Origin: Massariosphaeria phaeospora
Lineage: Eukaryota > Ascomycota > Dothideomycetes > Pleosporales
Direction: 5' to 3'
DNA length: 64,000 bases
Assembly: GCA_011032825.1 (NCBI GenBank)
Contig: JAADJZ010000002.1
Location: 2,232,001 to 2,296,000, forward strand
In this document: one piece after another, positions 33,531 to 43,547 of the stretch
How the letters are laid out: each line of letters begins with the position of its first letter
Position numbering within the stretch: the stretch's first letter is position 1
The notes under the pieces: generated by a model
The model's database searches: none
What the model saw: the letters and a program-made list of their open reading frames with translations, nothing else
Told to the model about the DNA's origin: nothing
Position numbers and translations under genes: made by a program

Positions 33531-34765
33531 TTCTGGGATATACCATCGGGGCTCGAGACGAAGACGATACGCGTAAGGAACCACTTAGGAAGGCGGGTAT
33601 GACAAGTCAAGATAACAAGACCGCAAGGAGCGAGACACCACGAAACAGCTGACAAAACGGATGGATGACTGGAAGAACGACAGATGAAGCATAAAAGCAA
33701 AAGAGGTGTCTAGATTCCAGACCGCCAGCTAGCCCCGAGTTCTAACTCGCGCAGCATCGCCCTCGCTCACCGCGCCACCTCCCATCTCCTCCCCTCACCG
33801 CAGCCGCATTCGCTCGACGCAAACATCTCTTCTCGGCAACCACCTCGAATGATCTCAGCGGTAGACGAAAGTCCACAAAGCCGGCACGAGTTGATGTTCC
33901 TCCCCTTCCTCCCAAAACCCACAACCCACACCACGGTTTCACGTTCTTCTGAAACAAAACACGAGGGAACAGCAACGTACGTACGTGTGAGATAACGACT
34001 CCAGCCACGCCATGTTGGGTGCGGCGCGCGCGAGAGGAAATGTAACCGCAGAGCGAGGGAGGGATCCGGGATGCGAAAAGATAGTGGGGACGTGGGTGAA
34101 AAGCGGAGCGGGGTTAACTGCGGGACAATAGGGTGTCATCGTTGCGTCTGTTTCAGAAAGCAGAAATACGAGAAGGGAGAAATGGAAAGCTGAGATAGAA
34201 TATGAGAGGTTACTCGTAAGTTTGTAGTAGTGTTGCATACGTAACGGCTTCGTTACGTGGGAGGTTAGATATGTATCTATTTGCGCATGTGACCATGAAG
34301 CACCGCGGCCCACCATCACAATACAGGCCGACACCAAGACAAGTACACATATTCATACCCGCTATAATAGACACGCACTGGAAAAAAGAGGTCCAACCCA
34401 AGAAAGGAAAGGAGCAACACACAGCTGCACGAGCAGCATGCGAACGCCGACAACCCCACCGAAAAGCCGTCAAACCCGCAACAAATAGAAACACACTCTT
34501 AGCCAGCTGCCTCATAGACTACGACAGGCTTATTGCTGAATCCGAGAAAATGAATACATAGAAAATAATACTATATAGAAAGGATTCGCACGAGATGATG
34601 ACAATGAAAAATGGGCATAAAAAGAGAGGGATCGAGGAAGAAAAACAGACCAAAAAGCTAAGGAGTCATCTTGGTAGACCCACATCGCTGCCGCCATCCA
34701 TGCCTCCACACCATCCGCTTCCACACTACTCGGCCCTTTCCAGAAGCCAATTCGATGAAAGACGT
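33531..34765. other. Intergenic region without recognisable gene
   Basis: About 1.2 kb between the dead and the intact barrel genes. Frames on both strands are short, basic or Ser-rich and resemble nothing. A short ACGTACGTACGTG run lies near 33976. Confidence 0.5.
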
Positions 34766-37700
34766 CTACGCCTTCCCCGTCTCCTCCGGCAACCACTGCC
34801 ACGTAATCAGCATCCTCCCAACTTCCGTGTTCGTGAAGATATTGAACGCACCGCCGATCGCATCGATGTTATTCGGCGTGCACCCGTCACACCGATCGCC
34901 GACATAAAACACCGCATCCTTCCACTGGCCCTCACTCGTGCTGCCCCAGACTTTGATCTTGCGATAACACAGCTTTGACAGACCGGCCGGCTTTCCTACG
35001 GCGTCGACCACACCAGGCTTACGTCCCGTGTCGAAGACTTCCCAGTTTATCGCTATGGCGAGTTCTTCGTCGAGGAGGCCGTGGGGCGGGACTTTGGCGT
35101 TAGCGCAGGCCCCATAGAGGGGGGTGTCGGGACCAGCTCTGAGTAAGGAAATGTTTTGGTATGTAAGCTCGCCGACGATCGGGGCAGAGGGGACGATGGT
35201 ACCGGATGTGTAGCCGGGCGGAACTCCCCAGGGACATGGCCATGCGGGTTCGACGAGGCCGAGGTTTGAATACGCTGCGGTCGGAGTGGCGACGTCTGTC
35301 GTAATCACAGTGAAAAGTGCAGTACCGGCGTAAGTGATTTGCTCGACAGGACCTGTTGACTGCGCGAACAATCTAGTAGCGCATGCCTTGCGGTCATATC
35401 CAGACGGGACGGTGATGACGGTAGGCGATGGCGGATTTGCGCGGCCTGTCAAGGCAGCATTGTGGGACGTCTGCGAGACTTCGTGTACTTCCTTCGTTAC
35501 CTGGGTCATAAAAGGGTCCGGCATAATTGTAATCAACGGGTCAGCTCTCCGGGGAAGCGAACCTGGCGACGACGAAGACTCGTAAAACCTTGTCGTAGGA
35601 GAGAGGAACACTGCACCATGCGAGGAGTTATAGGCTCTTCCAAGGATCGATGAGACATCCACTGCTCGTGCTTGCAATGCTTCGCTCTTCCCACACGGCT
35701 CGATCATTTCCTGCTCTTTGCCCTCCCCGAACACCCCCGATACTTTACAGAAGGCATCGACCGACTGTCCGATGCTTTTCGCAGTCTCGCTCTTCATAGC
35801 CTCATCCCCATTCCCACACAGTTCGACACTCTTCTGCATTGACGCCCGCCACTCAGTCTCCGCCGCACAAGGGCCGTCCCGGGCAACCTCGGGTAGCGTC
35901 TGGCCCAAATCCTTACCCAAGAGCTGATTCACCGTAGCAGCGAGCTCGTCGTCTTCGGGCGTATGGGCTGAGTCCGTGGTCTCATACGTCTTGATACTGT
36001 GACACGCTTGCACTGCCATCAGCCGGATATCGCTGTAGGCCTCCCAATAGGACCATTTACGGGGCTGAGCGGAGGAAGAAGGGGTAGATGTATTGACTGC
36101 ATTTCGTTTGTCTTTCCAGGGAACATGGTATCTCGGGGCGATAGCGTTTGTACTCTCCACGACTAGTATCCTCTCTGGCTCAAAGTTCACCAATGTGCAA
36201 GGCTGAATCGTCGTAGTCACCGTGCCCATCTCATCCGACATCGTAGCTGTCGCACCCGCGATTGCGTTTGTGGTCGTGGCTCCGTCACCGAAGGCATGTA
36301 TGGCTAACCGGCCAAGGACTGACACGATGGTAGGCAAGGCATATCGTCGCCCAGCACCTCCCGTGCTCCAGGGTTGTGTATAGGGATCGCCTAGCCCACT
36401 CAGATAATCATCTGTCGGAGTCGCCCGAGCATTAGTCGGCGTTGGACCTGGAGTGGCAGCTAGAGGCGTAGTCCCAATTGTGTGCATAATGGATAGAGCT
36501 GTTGTCGTCGTTGTCGTCGTTACCGTAATATCCTGTAAACCCAGCTCCGTGTCCCGGTCTCTCTTCCTGTCGCCGCCCTTCAATTTATCGAACTTCTCAT
36601 CCACATTATCACCCAACCCATCGATCTTGTTGTCCACTTTATTCGTAGCACTCTTGACGTCTCCCTTCAAATTCTGTCCCTTCTGACCAACTTGCTCAAA
36701 TACTTTCTCTACCTGCTCTCTCGTTTCATTGAATTTCCCCTCTAATGCTTCCTTCGTCTCGTTGAACTTCCCCTCGAACTTTAACTTGAACTCGTCCATG
36801 CCTTCTTTCGCCTTTTTCTTGATGTAGCCCGCCGGATCGAAAAGGAAGTGGCGAAACTTGATGACGAGAAAGAGCAGGGCGAGAATAATGAACATGATGG
36901 CAAGACTTTGGAGGGGCAGGGTGATGTTCATGAACCACATCGCGGTTACCCATAGTCGTTTGAAGAATTTGTACGTTGCGCTGAAGTAGCGACGCTTGCC
37001 CCCGTCGCTGGTTTGTAGACCGACAGACTCTTTCGACCAAAACCTGGTCACTGTGAGTGATGTTGGAGTAGGTATACTGGTGGTGACAGTTATAGTAGCG
37101 TCCAGTTTTCGCTGTTCGAGACTCCCTGGTACAGAGGGCGTCATGGCAGGGTCGCCCGGTAGTTCGCTGCCTACCATCTCTACAGGGAGTTGGTTTGAAG
37201 TACGAATCAAACTTGGCCGATGCGCTGTCGCCGACCTCGTAGGCGAACCGGGTGTGAGATGTCGCGAGCTGGATAGTATGAAAGTTGGTGGTGGCGTTGG
37301 CATCCCACGGCTGGTCCGCGATCCTCCGAGTGTTGAAAACAGTGGCGGTAATAGAATCGAAGTCGGAATAATTGTAGTTTCGATCCTGGTGCTGTCATGA
37401 CTCGACGTACGAGCATCTGACAGCGAAGCATTTGACAATTGTCCGATGGCCAGTTGCATCTGAGCCAAACCAGCACTCTGATCTAAGACTTTCACGATAA
37501 CCGTGATCCCCATCGCAAGACCGATAGTGAAGCCCATAACAACTATAACCAAGAGTCCAAACATACGTCTCTGGAAGAGTTGCGTGGTAACGACACTGTC
37601 CTTCGATATGTCCGTATTCCTGTGCCACCAGGCGGTGAAGCGAGCAGGAGTCTGCGAATAGAACGATGAGACATGCATTGGCGATTCCGTTGGCTGATGC

Positions 37701-38284
37701 TCTGTTGGAGTAGATTTAGATGGATACGGGAGTAACATAGACACCTGTTTAAGATCACTGTTTCCAAATTTCGAGCTTCCAAACAGCGATCCTTGAGAGT
37801 AGTGACTAGTTTGATAGCCGTTTCCAGTTGCTTCCGAGTTGAAAGACTCTTGTGAGTGTTGCGGTTGGGGTTCGTCCGAGAAGCTCCCAGGTCGCGTGCA
37901 GACCGCCGCGGGCTCTTCTAATGATAACTTTTCTCCGAGAGAGTGTTGCCCTGAGTTGTCGTTAGAAGGTGGGTTTGATCGTAATGGGGAAAGAAAGTTG
38001 AAAATCCTGTTCGAGAGAATAGAGCCAGAACTGGAGTGGTGGGATTTCGGTGTCTTCTGTGAGCGGGGCGGAGTTGAGGAACCTTCGTTGCGGTCTGCCG
38101 TGATGTTTAGACACTGACCATTTGAATGCCCTGCTGGGATAGAATCTGCGGCGCCGGTCGATGGCTGAAATCGGTTCTCGGTAGCGAGATCTGCAAAGCC
38201 TTGCGTGTCTGGTTGAGGGATTGGACTACTTATAGCGAGTTGACCGGCTCCCTTCTCTCGTTTGGATGACCTGTTTTTGAACAT
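34766..38284 (-). CDS. Large membrane protein with C-terminal expansin/RlpA-like domain
   Basis: One uninterrupted frame of 1,172 residues with an unusual architecture. Residues 1-230 are disordered, Ser/Pro/Gln-rich. A first membrane span lies near 243-268 (MFGLLVIVVMGFTIGLAMGI). A Thr/Ser/Pro-rich stretch leads to a second span near 450-480 (SLAIMFIILALLFLVIKFRH). An amphipathic coiled coil follows, with repeated GKFNET units (FEGKFNETKEALEGKFNETR) and Asp/Lys-rich heptads. A long Thr-rich part includes a region with spaced cysteines (about 790-860). The last 240 residues form a double-psi beta-barrel of expansin type: LTYQNISLL, AIAINWEVFDTG, LCYRKIKVW, VGDRCDGCTPNNID and LITWQWL. Two spans would put both ends on the same side. 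If the barrel is outside, the N terminus would be too, so topology is uncertain. It may loosen wall polymers; no catalytic role is shown. Confidence 0.72.
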   Translation of the reverse strand: MFKNRSSKREKGAGQLAISSPIPQPDTQGFADLATENRFQPSTGAADSIPAGHSNGQCLNITADRNEGSSTPPRSQKTPKSHHSSSGSILSNRIFNFLSPLRSNPPSNDNSGQHSLGEKLSLEEPAAVCTRPGSFSDEPQPQHSQESFNSEATGNGYQTSHYSQGSLFGSSKFGNSDLKQVSMLLPYPSKSTPTEHQPTESPMHVSSFYSQTPARFTAWWHRNTDISKDSVVTTQLFQRRMFGLLVIVVMGFTIGLAMGITVIVKVLDQSAGLAQMQLAIGQLSNASLSDARTSSHDSTRIETTIIPTSILLPPLFSTLGGSRTSRGMPTPPPTFILSSSRHLTPGSPTRSATAHRPSLIRTSNQLPVEMVGSELPGDPAMTPSVPGSLEQRKLDATITVTTSIPTPTSLTVTRFWSKESVGLQTSDGGKRRYFSATYKFFKRLWVTAMWFMNITLPLQSLAIMFIILALLFLVIKFRHFLFDPAGYIKKKAKEGMDEFKLKFEGKFNETKEALEGKFNETREQVEKVFEQVGQKGQNLKGDVKSATNKVDNKIDGLGDNVDEKFDKLKGGDRKRDRDTELGLQDITVTTTTTTTALSIMHTIGTTPLAATPGPTPTNARATPTDDYLSGLGDPYTQPWSTGGAGRRYALPTIVSVLGRLAIHAFGDGATTTNAIAGATATMSDEMGTVTTTIQPCTLVNFEPERILVVESTNAIAPRYHVPWKDKRNAVNTSTPSSSAQPRKWSYWEAYSDIRLMAVQACHSIKTYETTDSAHTPEDDELAATVNQLLGKDLGQTLPEVARDGPCAAETEWRASMQKSVELCGNGDEAMKSETAKSIGQSVDAFCKVSGVFGEGKEQEMIEPCGKSEALQARAVDVSSILGRAYNSSHGAVFLSPTTRFYESSSSPGSLPRRADPLITIMPDPFMTQVTKEVHEVSQTSHNAALTGRANPPSPTVITVPSGYDRKACATRLFAQSTGPVEQITYAGTALFTVITTDVATPTAAYSNLGLVEPAWPCPWGVPPGYTSGTIVPSAPIVGELTYQNISLLRAGPDTPLYGACANAKVPPHGLLDEELAIAINWEVFDTGRKPGVVDAVGKPAGLSKLCYRKIKVWGSTSEGQWKDAVFYVGDRCDGCTPNNIDAIGGAFNIFTNTEVGRMLITWQWLPEETGKA

Positions 38285-38610
38285 GAGGCTTGCTTATGAA
38301 AGAGGCAGTCGAGTGAGTGGAAGCACGCCGTAAGTCAAGTATAGTATCGACGCAATAATGCTACAACAGGAAACTTGGTATATGGTCTTCGCACTGTGAT
38401 CTAAGGATACGAAGATGTGGAAGTAGAGAGAAGAGGGTACGTTAAAGGAAGCCGTCAATATATAGAAAAGCGGATTCATAGCATGTATGTCAGAACTTTA
38501 TGAGTGTGTATGAGTGAGCATCGAGTATTAGTATTAGGACTGCAATTCGGGACAGCATGCGGCAGGGTTGTAGATATGACTGGATCTCGATGACAAAGAG
38601 GCTATGCCAC

Positions 38611-39299
38611 TCATAGCCAAGCCCAGGCCACGGTCACCCTACCTAGATCGGGGTTCGCCAGCTTCTTGAACATGGCCGGACTCACATCAATATCGGTAGG
38701 TGCGCAGCCCGTACCTATCGCCACGTTAGCAGTGAAAATCTGTGCACGAGAAGCGAAAGATACGCAGAGTGTTCATACATCGATCCACGACCGTCAAATC
38801 GACGCTGACCTGCTTGCCCCCATTCTTCCTTTGCGCTCGTATCTTTCTCCCACAGAGTGGATTCTGGTTGGGATTACCTCCTTTCTGCACAGCGTCGAAA
38901 GTAAAATGCGAGATCGAAACGATTGCATCACTGTCCCCAGACGTTTTACCACAAGCACCAAGTCCAGGAGCGTAGTAGGTCAATTCGCCGGTAAAAGTCT
39001 GAGCGCCATCGGGGAGGGGCAGGTTCTTTCCTCTGAGCATATGAGTCAGCACGGAGACTGGTGACTAGGCTCACAAGTCATTACTTCGATTTCGTAGTCA
39101 AACCGACAGCAAGGCCGATGACAATTGCGAGGACGCAGAGGACAACGCCAATACCGATAATGAGCAATGTACGGCGACTGCGACCAAAGAGTCTACGCTT
39201 CGCGGCGGCGGGATGTCCGGCAAACTCAGGATTCGGAGAAGCAGATACGGAGGTACGCACGGGTACAGGCTTTCTCGGTGGTACTTGAGACGTGCTCAT
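38611..39299 (-). CDS. Small membrane-anchored expansin/RlpA-like protein
   Basis: Three exons, 39299-39085, 39032-38779 and 38714-38611, encode 190 residues. Introns are 52 and 64 nt and the second has a TGCTAAC branch site. A basic N-terminal tail (AAAKRRLFGRSRR) is followed by one membrane span (TLLIIGIGVVLCVLAIVIGL, residues about 44-68). The rest is a compact double-psi beta-barrel: GELTYYAPGLGACGKTSGDS, HFTFDAVQ, NPLCGRKIRAQR, VDLTVVDRCTGCAPTDIDVS and VAWAWL. The barrel therefore sits outside the cell, tethered to the membrane. It is related to the barrel of the neighbouring 1,172-residue protein and to the dead copy at 32885-33530. Family members are thought to act on cell-wall glycans without hydrolysing them. 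Confidence 0.85.
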
Positions 39300-39869
39300 G
39301 TTGCTGAATGCGTTGTTTGCGGGTAGTAAGAAAAGTAGGGAATGAGTCGGACAGACTGGGTATCACGAAGACTAAATACTATAACATGACGTTCAAGCGA
39401 GTGGACGCCAGCGACAGTACAGTCGCCAGCAGTGTGAATACGGCGCTTGAGTGCGGGATGTGACTGTAGAGTGTGAGTGTGCGTGTGCGTGGGTGTGAAG
39501 GAAAGGGCTGTGGTCAACCGCCGAGGTTGGGGGAAAGGGGCTCGTGCACGCTAACGGCGATTCTTCGGAGATGGGGCGGAACTTGCCGGCGGGCTCGGGA
39601 CAAGCCTACCTGGGCATCTTCCCACTTCGTTCCTCGCCGCCCACCTTCTTACACACCACCACACACCCTTTCACCGTCCTGCTACGCGTCTACATCAGGC
39701 CCACAGGACCTGCGGAATATTACAGACGGTTACCACGCTGTATCTGGCCAGATCTGCGCCCCGCCGCCTACCGCTTCCGACGCTCCCCCACCGCGGCACA
39801 CCTCCAAGTCAACCGCCCTCGGCGTCACTTCTGAACGCACCGTCTCATCAGCCGCGACTCACAGCCACC
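39300..39869. promoter_or_regulatory. Divergent promoter region
   Basis: The small barrel protein and the Cue1-like gene diverge from this 570-bp region. A GT/GTGTGCG dinucleotide-like tract lies near 39470-39495. No clear TATA box is visible for either gene. Confidence 0.4.
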
Positions 39870-40528
39870 ATGGCGGAGCAAACGCTCAACATTCCCCAGC
39901 TCATCGTCTTTGTCATCGTCTCTGTCTTGGCTGTCCGATGGTACCTTTCCAAGCCCGCAGCAGCCAGCGGCACGCGACCCGCCGGACAGAACCGGGCCGT
40001 CAGGATAAGCCCCACACAGATCGACCAGATAGCCCAGATGTTTCCGCAGCTCAGCCGGAGAGATATTGCCTGGGACCTGCAGCGGAATGGCGGGAGCGTG
40101 GCGGCGACGACGGAGAAAGTGCTCAGTGGGAGGGCGCTAGATGCGGTATGACTTGGCTACCACTTGATTGACATGGCTCCGGAAACCCCACGGCTGCTAT
40201 GGTTGTCATGCAAATATACTAACGTGCTTGTCAGGCTCCTACCTCCTTCAACCCTCCGCAACTCCGCTCCAATACGCCATCACGAACCGCAACACCCGCC
40301 ACCAAGGCGTCGCAACCAGACCTGATAACACGCTACAATCTCGCATCCAAAGTTGCATCGCAAGCAGCTACCACACCAGATGAGTCAGCCAAACCGAAGG
40401 CGTGGTCCCAGGATAAGAGTGAGCGACAAGCCAACCTGCAGCGGCGACGCGAAGAAATGATATTGGCCGCACGACGAAAGATGGAGGCGAAAGAGAAGGC
40501 AAGGGCTCCCGAAGCAACAGCGTCGTAG
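39870..40528 (+). CDS. CUE-domain ER membrane protein, Cue1-like
   Basis: Yeast Cue1 anchors the ubiquitin-conjugating enzyme Ubc7 at the ER for degradation of misfolded proteins. Two exons, 39870-40145 and 40235-40528, with an 89-nt intron (GTATGA donor, TACTAAC branch site), encode 189 residues. Residues about 8-26 (IPQLIVFVIVSVLAVRWYL) are an N-terminal membrane anchor. A CUE domain follows at about 47-92: ISPTQIDQIAQMFPQLSRRD, then IAWDLQRNGGSVAATTEKVL with the conserved FP and LL-type positions. The second exon is disordered, then ends with a basic helix (RQANLQRRREEMILAARRKM) comparable to the C-terminal Ubc7-binding region of Cue1. Length fits the family. Confidence 0.88.
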
Positions 40529-41046
40529 TCATTCGCGTAGTCAGGCACAATGAAATAGAGATCGACCCTTATCGGCACGACTGGAAATGTTTCGTCTCAG
40601 TCCTTACATGCTGATGCGATTGCCATAGGTACTTTGCACCACTGTGAACTGGCATGTCGCCATCTCGCATTCTACATGTTTTCATATTTGCCAGCACCAT
40701 CTTTACCTTAAGTTGATCTTCGTATTCTTCTCATTACATTTCTAAATCCCACTTTCTGGATTGGACCATTTAAGCAACCCTGCTAACGTCTTTGCTCGGC
40801 AATCGCCCTGCATGATACTCCGCAATCTACCACCAGAACTTTAACTCAAGCGATGTACAGCTCTCCTCGCCTTGAAACCCAGAAAGACTTGCTAGCGTCT
40901 CTCGAATAATCGAGTATGCCCTCGCTCCCAGCTGACCATCCCTTGCGAGTTTGACCGCTCCAAACCCTCAGGAATTGTGGGCAAGGTTCCTGGCCTGCTC
41001 AGCTGCATCAGGAGTCAGTCATCTGTTGCGATCCTCGAACGAATCC
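40529..41046. other. Intergenic region between convergent genes
   Basis: About 0.5 kb separating the Cue1-like gene and the small minus-strand gene. It should hold both 3' ends. No structure or repeat stands out. Confidence 0.5.
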
Positions 41047-41496
41047 TCACCGCCTCGAAGAAATTTTGACCGCCTCGACGACACACTTCATCGTCTGCAG
41101 CGCTGCCGCCCAACGAGGAAACGACCTTCGCCAGCTACCCATCGTCTGCTTGTGCACCTTATTGGCCATATGCTGGGAGACGCCCCCGGCTTTCATCAAG
41201 TTGAGCACCACTTCGTCAGTCAGGCGGTCCAAGTCAACCTGCCAGCTCGCTAGGTATGTTTCCCAGCGCTCCAAAAGCGTGGCAAGCTCGAGGTCGACTG
41301 CTTCGTGGGATTCTTTGTCTAGCACAGACATGTTCTCCTGCCACTTGATTAGGATGCGGTTAACCTCGTGACTAGTTGCGGCCATTTTCTTGTGGCGCTC
41401 GATAAGTTCGCCGCGAATGTCCTCGAGGAGTTGGAGGGGCGCGTTTGGGGCCATGCGGCGCGTCGCGCGGGCCATTGCCATGCCGCCGCAGGACAT
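41047..41496 (-). CDS. Small helical hypothetical protein
   Basis: A single frame of 149 residues predicted to be mostly alpha-helical. Hydrophilic heptads run through the centre (LQLLEDIRGELIERHKKM, LELATLLERWETYLASWQVD). No signal peptide, membrane span or known motif is visible. The first residues (MSCGGMAMARATRRM) offer several possible starts, so the true N terminus is uncertain. It may be a fragment of a larger helical protein or a lineage-specific gene. Confidence 0.45.
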   Translation of the reverse strand: MSCGGMAMARATRRMAPNAPLQLLEDIRGELIERHKKMAATSHEVNRILIKWQENMSVLDKESHEAVDLELATLLERWETYLASWQVDLDRLTDEVVLNLMKAGGVSQHMANKVHKQTMGSWRRSFPRWAAALQTMKCVVEAVKISSRR

Positions 41497-41949
41497 GATT
41501 GTGTTGGTTCAGTGGGGTGACTTTGGTGTGAGTGTGCTTGCTGGGGAATTTGCAATTGGGTTTGTTGATGGGGTTGCGGTGTTGTGTGGGGTGTCAGTGC
41601 GGAGATGGAGATCTTGGATTTATATGATGCGAACATGTTCACGATCCGGTGTGTTGTTTGTTCAGTGTGCTAACAATGCGTCAGAATCTGTTCTATAGTG
41701 CTTCCAGGGTTGGCATTGTGAGCAATAGCGAGTGAAACACATTGTACATGGGTGCTGCCTAGTGAGTACTGAGCCATAATTTCGTCATGTACTGGGCCTA
41801 ACTTCATTATAGCTGGATGCACAACATTGGCATCAGACTACGTACGCGCTGGTTGATACGAGAGAAGACTCCCACAAATATTCAGTTGGACTCGACTGAC
41901 CTCGATGTGGCGTGCACCTCCGAAATCATCGTACGATTACGAAACCAAT
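41497..41949. other. Intergenic region without recognisable gene
   Basis: About 450 bp upstream of the small helical gene and downstream of the epimerase-like gene. It marks the left border of the accessory cluster. Nothing recognisable is present. Confidence 0.4.
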
Positions 41950-43227
41950 CTACACATTCGCAAACAATGTTGACTTAACCGTGTCCAACTCTTTCACCGC
42001 ATCAATTTCTTCATCAATGTTCTCCAAAAAGCGTTTCTCGTCCCACTGGGGCCGCCACCCAACCTTGCCCGGATTCACCGGGATGAGCTCTCCACTGAAT
42101 GTCCCCATGGCCTTGATGTACAAAGCCGGCCATCCGAGAGCTTTTGCGGCGGCGTCGTAGCTCGGCCAGACGCGTGCAGTGGGCGAGGAGACCAGGCCGC
42201 GCTCATGCAGGCCGCGAGCGAGGAGGTCCATGACAAGATATTGTGGGGCGCGGTGCGCAACCGCAAAGTAGTACCCTGAGCGGCCGCTAGAAATGGGCGT
42301 ACCTTGGAGGCAGGCCGAGGTGAGGAGGGTGTAGAGCGTTGTGATGTCGGATATGTGGGTTGCGGGAGGGTTCTGGGAAATGTCAGTACTCTCCTCCCCT
42401 CGCACGACGATATAATCCTAACGGAGAGACAGATCGCTTACACTATCCACATCAAATTTGTGCACAATCTTGTGCTCGATACTGGTTCGGATGAAGGCCG
42501 GGTAGTTGACGGATAGCTTGCGCCATTCGCCAGTGCCGCGTCCGTCTATCGAAAGTAAGCAAGTACCGCGAGCCATCCGGCACTTGGGAAGCTTACAGAT
42601 CTGAGGCAAGACGATGTTGAAACTCTTGACGCCATGAATTGCGGCTTGTTCTACAACTACGTTGCTGGTCTGCCGTGCGGGATTCATGCCCTCAATCTCC
42701 TTGTCGTACTCGTATATGGCATCCGTGTCCCGGACCTCTCCATCCTTCCAACCGCCTTCGACAGAGTACATGGTAGCTATGCCCGTCTATCAGGTGCTTA
42801 GTAGGTTACATGTCTACGTGAGACAAGAGTAAGGCTTACATGGATGTAATAAGCATGTCCTCCAGTGGCTTTGCGGCGCTCGCCGAGTGCTGTGATCAAA
42901 TGAGCAGCAGGGCGAGGGAGAATTGAAGTTGCTGTGTGGACGACAATGTCAATCTTGTTGTTGAGTACAACATCCCTGACGGCTCCCTCGTCATCGAGAT
43001 CGACTTTGACGATGTTGATGCCGAGCTTTGAGAGTGCTTGCACTTGCTCGTCTGAGCGGACCGCGGCGTGCAGGGTTGCGGTGCAGAGTGCGCCGGTTTC
43101 CTGGGATATGAAGGCTGCGAGGACGGAGCCGCCTCTAGATGATAACGTGTCAGTACATGAAGATGCGCGTGGAGGACCTTCCATACATATAGCCTGCGGC
43201 GCCGGTGATGAGAATGTTTTGGGACAT
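41950..43227 (-). CDS. NAD(P)-dependent epimerase/dehydratase-like enzyme
   Basis: Five exons on the minus strand: 43227-43187, 43134-42840, 42786-42597, 42545-42442 and 42372-41950. All phases agree and give 350 residues. The N terminus MSQNILITGAAGYIGGSVLA carries the Rossmann TGxxGxxG motif, split by the first intron. VKVDLDDEGAVRDVV and DIVVHTATSI follow the usual extended SDR order. The middle reads MYSVEGGWKDGEVRDTDAIY and LPQIYGRGTGEWRKLSVNYP. The C-terminal part is GLVSSPTARVWPSYDAAAKA and LGWPALYIKAMGTFSG. The standard YxxxK pair is not obvious, so it is an atypical SDR. It is divergent from the Zn2Cys6 regulator, 320 bp away, and is a likely first target. A fragment of a second copy lies at 59458-59650. 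Confidence 0.87.
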
Positions 43228-43547
43228 GGTGGTGAATTGGAAGGACGTCGTGATGCCGTTAGGTAGTTTGTAACGGGGATTGTGTACTGACTACTTATAG
43301 TACGATTGCGATGTGCCCAAAGAGTTGATTTCAAATACAGTCTCTATAGTGTGTCTGTTCGGTGATGCGCGATGGTCCGATGAGGGAAGTCTGTCCGGCC
43401 AATCACACCCCTAACGATGCACAACCGAGTGGATCGCGTCTTGGCATCCCGGAAATCCGCGCACCTCCGACGCTTTGTCAACCTTCCTCCTACAGTCCAC
43501 ATCAATCTTCGCCATGGAAGAGTTTGCTCTCGACGCACATCTGAAAT
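43228..43547. promoter_or_regulatory. Shared promoter of epimerase-like gene and Zn2Cys6 regulator
   Basis: The two start codons face away from each other over 320 bp. Such a layout is frequent for a cluster regulator and its first target. No CGG-N-CCG palindrome typical for Zn2Cys6 binding is evident by eye. Confidence 0.5.
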
